In this document: in pieces, positions 1 to 9,640 of the stretch
Numbering within the stretch: position 1 is the stretch's first letter
How the letters are laid out: each line of letters begins with the position of its first letter
From: Elmis aenea
Lineage: Eukaryota; Arthropoda; Insecta; Coleoptera; Elmidae
Reading direction: 5' to 3'
Length of the DNA stretch: 64,000 nt
Assembly (NCBI GenBank): GCA_947652605.1
Contig: OX393578.1
Coordinates: 61,263,415 to 61,327,414 of the forward strand
Position numbers and translations under genes: made by a program
The notes under the pieces: model-generated
What the model saw: the letters and a program-made list of their open reading frames with translations, nothing else
What the model was told of the DNA's origin: nothing
Database searches by the model: none

Positions 1-1490
1 CAGCCCGGAAGTAGTTTGCAGCCCGGGAGTCGTTTGCGATCCGGGAGTCGTTTGCGACCCGGGAGTCGCTTGCGGCTCGGGAGTAGTTTGCAGCCCAGGA
101 GTCGTTTGCGGCCCGATAGTAGTTTGCAGCCCGAAAGTAGTTTGCAGCCCAAGAATCGTTGGCGACCCCTAAGTCGTTTGCGGCTGGGGAGTTGTTTTCA
201 GCCCGGGAGTCGTTTGCAACCTGGGAGTCGTTGGCGGCCCGGGAGTAGTTTGCAGTCCGGTAGTCGTTTGCGGACTGGAAGTAGTTTGCAGCTCAGAAGT
301 CGTTTGCGACCCAGGAGTCGTTTGGGGCCCGGGAGTAGTTTGCAGCCCAGGAGTCGTTTGCGACCCGGGAGTCGTTTGCGGCCTGGGAGTCGTTAGCAGC
401 CCGGCAGTAGTTTGCAGCCCGGAAGTCGTTTTCATCTCAGGAGTAGTTTGCGGCCCAAGAGTCATTTGCGGCCTTGAAGTCGTTTGCGGCCCGGGAGTCG
501 TTTGCGGCCTATGAGTCGTTTGCATCCCGGTAGTCGTTTGCGACCAGGGAATCGTTTGCGGTTTGAAAGTAGTTTGTAGCCCGGGAGTCGTTTGCGACCC
601 GGTAGTTATTTGCGGCCCGGGAGTCGTTTGAGGCCCGAGAGTCGTTTGCAGCCAGGAAGTCGTTTGCGACCCGGGAGTCGTTTGCAGCCCGGGAGTTGTT
701 TGCGTCCCGGGATTCGTTTGCAGCCCGGGAGTTGTTTGCGTCTTGGGAGTCGTTTGCGGCCCGGGAGTCGTTTGCGGCCCAGGAGTAGTTTGCGGCCCGG
801 GAGTAGTTTGCGGCCCGAGAGTCGTTTGCGGCTCGGGAGTCGTTTGCGACCCGGGAGTCGTTTCCGGCTCGGAAGTCGTTTGTGGCCCGTATGCGGCCCG
901 GGTGGAGTTTGCACCCGGAAAATGTTTGCAGCCTAGGAGTCGTTTGCAGCCCGGTAGTCGTTTGCGGCCCGATATTCTCTTGCGGCCCAGGAGTCATTTG
1001 CAGCCCGAAAGTCGTTTGCCGCTGGGGAGTAGTTTGCAGCCCGAAGTCGTTTGCAGGCCAGGAGTTGTTTGCGGCCCGGGAGTCGTTTGCGGCCCAGGAG
1101 TAGTTTGCAGCTCGGGAGTAGTTTGCAGCCCGGGAGTCGTTTGCGGCCTGGGAGTCGTTTGCGGCCCAGGAGTAGTCTGCGGTCTGGGAGTAGTTTGCGG
1201 CCCGGGAGTGGTTTGCGGCTCGGGAGTCGTTTGCGACCCGGGAGTCGTTTCCGGCTCGGAAGTCGTTTGTGGCCTGTATGCGGCCCGGGAGGAGTTTGCA
1301 CCCGGAAAATGTTGGCGGCCTGGGAGTCGTTTGCAGCCCGGTAGTCGTTTGCGGCCCGATATTCTTTTGCGGCCCAGGAGTCATTTGCAGCCCGAGAGTC
1401 GTTTGCAGGCCAGGAGTTGTTTGCGGCCCGGGAGTCGTTTGCGGCCCAGGAGTAGTTTGCAGCTCGGGAGTCGTTTGCGGCCCGGGAGTG
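1..1490. repeat. GC-rich 18-bp minisatellite array, open at the left edge
   Basis: Tandem copies of an 18-bp unit with consensus GGGAGTCGTTTGCGGCCC fill this stretch. Common variants are GTCG/GTAG and GCGGCC/GCAGCC/GCGACC. At least one unit, near 1038-1054, is a base short. A higher-order repeat is visible: the unusual block with TTTCCGGCTC, GTATGCGGCCC and CACCCGGAAAATG begins near 861 and again near 1248, 387 bp later. The second copy has lost about two units. The consensus has no stop codon in any of the six frames, which explains the long overlapping open frames on both strands (for example RAANDS-like repeats on minus and GVVCGP-like repeats on plus). The array is much richer in G+C than the rest of the window. 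It is probably a simple minisatellite. A repetitive protein cannot be formally excluded, but no frame stands out. Confidence 0.95.
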
Positions 1491-1676
1491 AATTGTACCC
1501 GCGTTATTTCCGCTGAGCATGCATAGCGAATTGTCTATGATCGATAAAAGTCAATTGTATTCGCTTCTCCTCCGCCGAGCATGCAACGCGAGTCGTCTAT
1601 TATCTAATAATGAAAATTGTACGGGCTCGGTTTCCGTTGAGCGCTTCGAGATTTATCGATGTTTTTATTTTGACGC
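1491..1676. repeat. Three degenerate 62-bp tandem units bordering the minisatellite
   Basis: Units start at 1491, 1553 and 1615, each opening with AATTGTA and carrying a CCGCTGAGC-like motif (CCGCTGAGC, CCGCCGAGC, CCGTTGAGC) at nearly the same offset. The first two share most bases and the third is more diverged. They begin exactly where the 18-bp array stops (CCCGGGAGTG then AATTGTA), so they may be the end of a larger repeat unit of which the minisatellite is the expanded part. Confidence 0.75.
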
Positions 1677-2589
1677 ATAGAACTTGGACGCAAAAGAGTT
1701 AGACCGGATACAGATATTTCGATGGTCTCGGAACGGCGCCGTAGGCGCCCCAGTAGGCCCGTTAGGGCCTGCTGGTATTATTACATTAGCACTAGTTAAT
1801 AATTGGAGCAGCGCATTGTAGTACTACGTTTTAGACTGAGTTAGTTGATGTGATTAAAGTTACTGGAGTTTTACCTTTCGCAAAGGATATTTTTAAAGTT
1901 TTTAAGTAATTGCAATGAGTGTTCCAACATTGTCAGTTAAATACCGACAGCAAAATGATACTTTTATTTATTTATCTATCTTTATATTACATTAGGTTGA
2001 CAATTTCTATATGCATTTCAGCTAAAATTACTTATCGGCCACCCACCCTGCGTTCACATGCTTTTTGCAGTTCTGCCATCCTTCGTGATTAGTAAATGTT
2101 CAAACAACCCTTACTGGTTTTCCTCTACAGTTATACTTAATGCTTTAAACATCAACCCTATTCTATTTGTATTGCTACTAATCCCTGTCCTTAATCTGGC
2201 CAGTTTATTTAACTGCAACGCTCTGAAAACAAAGAAGTCAACAAAATAGATTCTCGCTGCTTTTATATACATGCAGCTACATTTGAAAATGAAACAATAA
2301 ATTCCTGTATTGCCCCAGTACAGTCTGTATTATATTTATTAGTTTAGTATAACTATGGAATTCACGTTTTTTAAAATCCTATTAATAACGAACAGAACAG
2401 AAAATGTACGGATGTAGCAGTATTATAAAAATAAATATGACGAAAGGCTGATGTATAAGAGAACACTCAAACAGAATATTTAAACGGATTAATTTTAGTA
2501 CCTGTTCAATAAATAATAAAAGCTTTTATGGATGGTTCCCATACAAAAGTAATGTAAATCAGTTATTTAAAAAGACGCACATTAAAAGC
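1677..2589. other. No gene seen; two short GC-rich inverted repeats at its start
   Basis: A short GC-rich patch holds GGCGCC-GTA-GGCGCC (1735-1749) and GGCCC-GTTA-GGGCC (1756-1769), both able to fold as small hairpins. The rest is ordinary AT-rich sequence. The 63-codon open frame at 2058-2249 is hydrophobic and unremarkable, and I do not call it a gene. Confidence 0.5.
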
Positions 2590-3400
2590 AAAGCACCAAA
2601 AATGCGTGGCCTCGTCTTTTTACCCGGCATATCTAATAAATTTTAGAGTGTAAACAAAAACTTTATTTAAAAATTAATTATTTGAAATCTAATAAAGATA
2701 AAATTATAAACAGATTTAATTTTTTGATGCATTACAAGGAGTTTAAATTAACATCGATTTGCGGGTTGTAAAAACAACACCCTGTATATTATCGCAATTT
2801 TAAAATCTACAACAAAATTAAGGCCGTTTATGTGCAAAGTACGTTGTTATGGTTAATATGCATAGTTTTACCTGGCACCTCCACCAAATTTTTGCATCTA
2901 AAAATAACCTTTTTAGAAATTATTTACTCCGAATCTAATGGAGTTAACATTATAACACAAACGGATATAGTAAATGCTTTAAGTAAGCTATCTTAAATAG
3001 CCATATGCAGGGTATTCAAAATTGACACCAACTTGGGATTCTCAAATGCAACAACCTGTATATTATTACATTTTTGGAATCTTTAATTCATTCAAAGCTG
3101 TTTATGTACAAGGTATTTTCTAGCTAAAATGCTTGCTTTGAAAGTTATTTGCATTTATTTGAAACACAATTTTTGGTGCACCGCAATTCCACCAAGGTTA
3201 ACTATGTATAAAAAAATTAAATTAAAAATTAATTACTCCAGTTATAGTGTAGACAAAATTAAATCTAAGATGGGCTTTAAAAGTACTTAATTGATTCGAT
3301 CTAACACGCGTTTACAAATGTTCTTGGCACATACAGGGTGTTTAAAATTAGCATTAGTCCATTAAGTGTTTTTGTCATTAAGCAATTTTAAAAATAGTTT
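2590..3400. repeat. Decayed tandem copies of a CAGGGTGTTTAAAATT-type repeat
   Basis: Three related starts are visible: near 2736 (CAAGGAGTTTAAATTAACA), near 3008 (CAGGGTATTCAAAATTGACA) and near 3345 (CAGGGTGTTTAAAATTAGCA). Between them recur ACACCCTGTATATTAT-like blocks (near 2782 and 3052), GCACCTCCACCAAA or CAATTCCACCAAG, and TTAATTACTCC. Spacing is about 270 and 340 bp. Similar words recur at 7973, 33.0-33.5 kb and 46.3 kb, so this is an interspersed family, probably a non-autonomous element amplified in short tandem runs. The class is not identified. Confidence 0.55.
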
Positions 3401-4984
3401 ATTAAAAAATTGCGCTGGTATTTGTCCAATAAAAAAAAAATCCTAACGTTGTTTTTTACATTTAGAGACCCATTTAAATCTCAAATTCGCTTTCCCCCTA
3501 AATTCTCGAACTCCACAGTGGTAAAAGCGTGCAAAACAAATACAGATTTAATTATGTATGACGGTATTACTTAGCCAGGCTCGAATCAGGATTTAAAGTT
3601 TATTTTTTCCGAAGTTTTCATCCGCCCAACGCCGATCTGAGTACAGTAAGCATTTTTAGCGGTCGTATTTCTATTTAATAACAGTCCCTCAGGGTTAAGT
3701 TCGCCCCATCCCGATCCATTACATCACTTAGCCTACTCTCGCAAACCGCTCCGTTGTTTAATATGCCATTTACATTTTGCATTATCGACATAAAAAATAC
3801 GCCCCTCATCCGGTGCTTCTGTATCATCCGCACTCGACGTACATAAGCGAAGAGCAATTATCGGAGTTGCCTTGGTTTATCTGGGTCGGCAGTAACTTTG
3901 ACACTGGGAAAGGAGGAGCTTACGAAATACTCATTGAAAAAAATGTAGAAATAAAAATTAGTTTATTTTACCAACGTATTTTTTATATCCAATTTGTTTT
4001 TTAATGTCCCAAGAATATATTTGCCGACATAATTATGTTGTGTTAAGACAATGCTATGCAAATTTTGCGAAATTATCTGAAATGTTATCATTTAAATACA
4101 AACATATAAATACAAAAGTGTCCAATTTTTATTTTAATAATTAAAGCATTTTCGTAGCAATTTTTTTTCCAACTTAAGTCCTTACATATTGTTCTATTTA
4201 CCGTTTTAATCAAGCTGATTCAACAAAATGCAAATCGCTTCTTTTCCCCAGCGTGACAAATAGAAAATCCAATCTTAAACACCGTTTGTAAAGCTTATTA
4301 GTATGCAATCTACATGGACACAAAAAGATCCAATCCATCACACTCCGATTTTGTGACAAAAGCAACGCGAATGATAAAGTTCGACACCCACTGGCGTTAA
4401 TATTCTAAATACACTTCGGAGCTGGAAAGAGCGCTACAAAAAAAATGCATGTGCTTAATACAGAATAGCAGGAGACGCATGGAGAATTTAAAAGCCACGA
4501 TGTTGCAAGTTAATCACTGTAAAAGGCTTACCGTTCGTTCCCACACGCTATTTCACAACAACGTGTTAAATTTGCCTTTATAAAAAGAGTTTGGAGTGCG
4601 TTTGTACACGGGTTATTATCGCAGATCATTTATAATTTTTGCACACAGACGAAGGATGTTTAGATTGTAAAAGGGGATGTTCATTTTGTAGGCCAACAAT
4701 CCTCTGAATACGTAATACACGTTTCTTTGTATGCTTTTGTAAAGGAAATCAGTTCAGTACAAGTTGTTCCAATTGTCAAGTGAAGATAAACATGAAAAGG
4801 TAATTCTATTAGGCATCCATGAAGATAAGTCGTTCTAAATTACATAAAAACTTCAGTTCCTTTAAAAATAAATGGATAAACTGTATTTATTAGGTACTTA
4901 CACCTGGTCTAATAATTATGGCGTCTACACTACTTGATGTTGTGTGAAAGGTTATATGATCTTAATATATATTATTTACAAGCA
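3401..4984. other. AT-rich sequence, no gene or repeat recognised
   Basis: A slightly more GC-balanced stretch near 3600-3940 supports short open frames on both strands (60 and 75 codons) with no recognisable domain. The rest is AT-rich without structure I can name. Confidence 0.4.
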
Positions 4985-5525
4985 TGTGTACTGTAAAAAT
5001 TGCGTACAAAAATGGATAAGGGCAGCAAAAAAAAATGATGTAGTCACCAAATTGGAAATTATTCAAAAATTAGGAATTTCTGTGAAAAAATTCTGTGAGC
5101 TTTCTGAATGAATTAAAGGTAGGAGTTTATTCTCTATAGTATGCTTAATAATTCCGAAAACTATAAAACCAATTGGATAAGTTTGCAATTTTAAGGGATA
5201 AAAATTGCTATAGCGTACATGTGAAAATAATTCAAAAATCTTGAACTATTTCAAAAAAATTTGGTCAAGTTTCTAAAAGAAGCTAAAGGCAGTTATGTAT
5301 TCTTTAGAGTGTATTTACCAATTTCATAAAACATCAAGCCAATGTACCTAAGTACTTGAATTTTTCCAGAAAATTTGCTAGAGGGTATGCATTTGAAAAT
5401 AATCCAAAATGTTTAAACTGTTGTAAAAAAATCTGAGACGTTTTTGAACAAAAGTTATGACAGTTATGTATTCTCTAGAGTATGTTTAGCGGTACATAAC
5501 AAAACTTCAAATATAAAACCCTTAA
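4985..5525. repeat. Three diverged copies of a ~170-bp tandem repeat
   Basis: The marker TATTCTCTATAGTATG and its variants occurs at 5129, 5298 and 5469, a spacing of 169 and 171 bp. Each is preceded by an AAAATAATTCAAAA-like block and a GTTTCTGAA/AAGTTTCTAAAAGAA-like block, and followed by CATAAAAC-like words. The copies are heavily diverged, so this is an old local array with no recent homogenisation. The period is near one nucleosome repeat, but no relation to the satellite at the right end was seen. Confidence 0.65.
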
Positions 5526-7182
5526 AGGTAATTTGGTTTCTCTGAATCAATACCGACGAAAGGTTATCGTTAAACCATTTGTTTCCGTTAAAATAAATTC
5601 ACTCGTAATTTAAAACAAGCTTTAAGATCTTTTATTTTCCTCAATTACAACGAACCTTTCAAACAAAAAGCATTATTAAGTGTCGTTCAATTGAAATAGT
5701 TCAATGTAATTCGGTTTTTAAGTTAAAACTCATTGAAAACGGGTCCGCTCGCTTAAGAGATCTATCACCTCCTACGTCCGTTCCTTTTAAAATGGAAAAT
5801 TGTTGGCAATCTAATACAGAAAACCCTTTAAAGTGTCTATTACAGTGGGGTACGACTTAAATCGAACAATTAATAACTGTTCTTCTGCCACGAACAACAC
5901 CGCCAGCGCTGTTCACCAGCTGGGCAATGTTTTATATTCGCTTCATCTACCACTTTCAAACTCTATAAATACCACTTTGTTGTAAAGCCCGTGGAAAAGA
6001 TACGGCTTTGGCCTGGAATCCTTGTTCTATCAACGTAAATTAATCAGCTTGCAGTCGATGCGATGCCAGACCTCCAAATAAAATATTTTTAAATCTGTGA
6101 TAAATAAATCCGCGCAAGAATAACGTATAAAGGCTTACGATCCTAAGCTTAAAATTGAACAATATTCCCCTCACCGCTAAACAAAAGCTCGCCGTTTAGT
6201 TTATTGTCTTTTTTTCTTTTGTTTTGTCAAAGCCCACCCGGAGTTTTTCAGCGCCGTCTTGTAAACCCCTCAATACAATTATTTATATTCCACCTTCACA
6301 ATGTTTTTAATAGGTCCTTATATTAAAACCTTTTTAATCTTTAATCCCTACTAATCGCTCCCTTTCTCAATTTTATTAAAGCGCAAACTGAGACGAAGGA
6401 GAAAAGCACTTTTTAATGTAAACAGATAATGTAACAAAAGAAATAAGATAATTGTTTTGGCGTCGAAAGTGTCCTTTATCCACCAAGTCTCTTTGACTTT
6501 ATTTAATTAAATAAAAGCTGATATTGTGATGCAGAAAGAGTTTAAATTTTTTTAAAAGTTACAGCTTTTTAAAACTGTTTGTTGTTTTATACTTTGAGTT
6601 TGTTTTTTGTTTTCCAGGATAATTTGTTTATGTAAATTAAGCTACAAGAATATTATGTCATCAAATACATGATTCATTTATTAGTATACATTAGCCCAAT
6701 TAAAAACCACATCACTTTTTTAACGATTTCTTAAGAAAATGCAACATCAGTTTTAAGACTCCCGTCTCGTATTATTTATTGGAGTGTCCTAGCAACAAAT
6801 ATCCTTGGAAACGATGTTTATTTAAAACTACATTAATTTCGTTAAAGAACGATATTTCATCGTTAAAATGTCTGCCAGCTTTGACTTAAACATAAAGATT
6901 TTTTCTATTTATGCCATAATTTTTGTGTTAAATCTTTTTTACATTTAATGGTAGATGCCTTATGCATAGAGCAACAATTTCCAATTTTAATTTGTGTACC
7001 AAATTATCCCAATTTTTTTAAAGACTTTTGCTGATGTAGGTATAGCACCGCAATTTAGGCATATTTCAGTCATGCAGTTTTACCTTGAACTTGCCCTCAA
7101 TTTAAATTTTTGTGTTGTCCAATTATTTGTGTGCTACACATAAGTTATTACGCCGAAATAAAAAAAAATATCGACAAAAAAA
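5526..7182. other. AT-rich sequence, nothing recognised
   Basis: No open frame of note, no clear tandem or inverted repeat and no transposon-like protein trace was found here. Confidence 0.4.
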
Positions 7183-7504
7183 TTACAACGTCTCAACAGC
7201 TTTCATTCGTCTACCATTAATATACTGAACTAAACGTTCAAAAGGCATTGTGACGCGTATGTTTGTGTACGGCAAACGGTCTTTTGATATCATTAAGAAA
7301 TATTTAGGGCAAGCAGCACATGAAAGCTTTGTGTACACACTTAATTGTCGCATTACGATTTTACCGCCTGAAAAATGGTCGAGTGTGGCGCTAGCGCCGC
7401 ACGGCAAAGTTATTACTACATGCGGGTCAAGGATACATGCCCGACAAAGCGAGTGCCCAAATTGTAAACTTGACTGTATATGGCAAACAAGTCAATATCC
7501 TTAG
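7183..7504. other. Unrecognised opposed open frames around a near-perfect palindrome
   Basis: Locally GC-richer DNA is open on both strands: 7183-7407 minus (74 codons) and 7250-7504 plus (84 codons). Neither product matches a family I know. The minus frame has a CAAC pair and a basic C-terminus (NGRRMK). Bases 7383-7402 read GTGTGGCGCTAGCGCCGCAC, with a perfect 12-bp centre GGCGCTAGCGCC. Possible sources are an exon, a transposon fragment or a regulatory island. Nothing decides among them. Confidence 0.2.
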
Positions 7505-8109
7505 GCTGCCGTGAGTTTATTTAGTTTGTGAGTTGACCACGACCTGGTTCTCCCGCAAAATATTCACAGGCGCTTTCGAGATTTTATTTGCTCTCGCTTT
7601 ATGCGGGGCGCAATGAATATACTGCGAGAGCACATTTTACGGGATCGTGTATGTGTGCCAACTTCACTAATTACATTCGGAACAGTAATGGACTTTTAAC
7701 ATTAATAATACATACGTGAGCGGAGTTATCCTGTAGGAATGTCGAGAGGAGAGAGTAAAGTATCCTTACCTGCAACAAAGAAACACAATGAAAATATCAT
7801 ACCAAACAGGAATTGTAAAATACACAGACAATGTGAAAAAATATGAAGAAACATTGCTTTATCAACAAGCTTTACCATGGATTACATTAATTATATTGTC
7901 ACGACCAAGGGGTGATGTTAATTTAATAATGCATATTGGGATAAATAATTACTCGTGGCAATATGTTGTTGTATACAGGGTGTCTTACAGATCAATACTA
8001 TCTGCAATAAACCGTGTGTAGAAAATTTTAAGACTGATTTAATGGAGTCTCGTACATAATCTGTTACCTTTCTACCCTAAGGTGTAAGGTATTTGTAATA
8101 GTAGGTACT
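7505..8109. other. No gene seen; one CAGGGTGT repeat word
   Basis: The sequence TATACAGGGTGTCTTACAG near 7969 matches the end words of the repeat family at 2.6-3.4 kb. A 77-codon open frame at 7788-8021 shows no domain. A GTGAGT word at 7512 could be a splice donor, but without a partner exon I do not call one. Confidence 0.35.
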
Positions 8110-8800
8110 GATTACAGCTCATGGTTAACTTATGTGAACGAATTTCGTCCATTCCTTTTTGTTCTTCGTCATTCTTGTTGTCTCTGTCCAGTTTTTGTTT
8201 CGTTTCTTTAAAATCAGTGCCACTTCATCATTCCCTGTTTTCTTCGGTCCCCCCTCTCCTCTTTTATTCTGTACTTTTGCCTCCCATGTCTGTTTTACTT
8301 GTCTTTTTTGCTGCATTCGGTTGATGTGTCCAGATTTTACTTGGTTTCTCTTGATTGCACTATGTACTGATTCTATATCTAGTTCTTCTCTGATCTGTTC
8401 ATTTCTTATTCTATCTCTACGTGTGACGCCCTTTACTGCTCTTAAGTATTTCATCTGCAGAGCTTGTAATCTGCTTCTCTGTAATTAATACCCAACTCTC
8501 AATTCCATACACCAGGGTTGGTATGAACACTGTCTTGTAATTAGTCATTTTTGTGTTTCTGCTTATTTTTCTTTTTCTTATACCGATCTATTCATCCTAT
8601 GATATACTTTTGCTGGACTATTTATTCTTTTTTAATCTCATTTTATATGTTACCTTAACTCTCTATCCGAATTCCCAGATATTTATACTCTTCCACCTGT
8701 TCTATTTTTTCCTGGTTCAGTTTTACCTTAAGTTGCTTTTGTTCTATAAGTATCATCATAACCTTTGTTTTGTTCTTGTCTCGAAGTAAACATTTAAAAA
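8110..8800 (-). pseudogene. LINE ORF2 C-terminal relic (RTE-like)
   Basis: Reading the minus strand, a segment near 8680-8790 gives KVMMILIEQKQLKVKL, then EQVEEYKYLGIRI, the block downstream of the reverse-transcriptase core in many insect non-LTR elements. After a gap with stops, 8454 down to 8125 is open for 109 codons: MKYLRAVKGVTRRDRIRN, EQIREEL, SAIKRNQVKSGHINRM and EAKVQNKRGEGGPKK. This order (RRDRIRN, then GHxxRM, then a G-rich basic stretch) is characteristic of the C-terminal tail of insect LINE polyproteins. The reverse-transcriptase core is missing, stops and frameshifts break the frame, and no tail was seen. It is a 5'-truncated, dead copy. The clade assignment is my inference from the tail motifs. 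Confidence 0.85.
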
Positions 8801-9392
8801 TGCTTGGAAGTTATTGGAAGCAGACATGACTTGTAATGGAAAGATTAAAATATGTGAGAAACCCTCGCGTTACTTGGACCAAAAATCCAACAAGCATCTT
8901 TAATACATGGTAGAAAATAAAAAAATTATACAACAGCCTCTTGAAATTGCTCAACATCTTTCAGACAGCTATAAATATCAAAATTCAATGATTAGGAAAA
9001 TGCGTCAAAGAGGCTAAAAATGGAATTTCAAAGGGAGTGTTACAAATGAACAGCTATTAACAAAACAAATGAACCGTCTTCAAGAGCAGCCCCCATTTGC
9101 AATAAATACTTTTAATTTTCCCTGACGACAAGCCTTCGAGAATAGAAGTTATCATCGCAGTAATTACAGAAATTTATAAAATTAAACGTAATGTTTCCTT
9201 AATTTTATAAATCAATTTAAAGAAGATTTATGAACGTAGGTATATTACAAAAATTAGTTCATAAACTCTAGTCAGTGTATACACACCGACTCCAATATAC
9301 GTGCTTTAATTGATTGCAATTTAAATTAATGCCACATTTTTCGATCTACATTATATCAGCATATTGTTATAACTTAAGGCAACGGAAAGAAA
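8801..9392 (+). pseudogene. Possible decayed reading frame, unrecognised
   Basis: From ATG at 8907 the plus strand reads through about 36 codons to a stop at 9014, then about 36 more to a stop at 9123. A one-base shift then continues to about 9210. The inferred product is hydrophilic with phrases such as EIAQHLSDSY, NEQLLTKQMNRLQEQ and FNFPDDKPSRIEVI. The amino-acid mix looks protein-like rather than random AT-rich translation, which suggests an old transposon or retrogene fragment. I do not recognise the family. The remainder to 9392 is plain AT-rich DNA. Confidence 0.25.
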
Positions 9393-9640
9393 AAAGTGTT
9401 TGTGACAGCGGTTAATGCGTTCACACGCACACATCACACGCTCGTTCATGTACGCATGAACGCACACACACCATATTTAGCCATTTACCAAAAATATCGT
9501 TACCACAGTCCGAAATCCGTCGAGTCCGAGACACAGAAAATTAATCTGTCCTCGCTCAATAAAGAACGAACGAGGAGGATTAGGTATTCAGTAAAAAATA
9601 CTGATAAAAGTTGAGAACCAAAAGTAAATAATGTCGCTAC
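9393..9640. other. CA-rich patch with a perfect 8-bp inverted repeat
   Basis: A CA-rich stretch surrounds CGTTCATG-TACG-CATGAACG (9443-9462), a perfect stem with a 4-base loop. The overlapping 72-codon open frame (9396-9614) has no recognisable domain and begins in the low-complexity part. Confidence 0.4.

Noticed and set aside
16..1526. Several long overlapping open frames on both strands in the 18-bp array
   Set aside because: The repeat unit contains no stop in any frame, so long frames are automatic. No frame shows domain structure, splice context or preferential synonymous variation that I could see.
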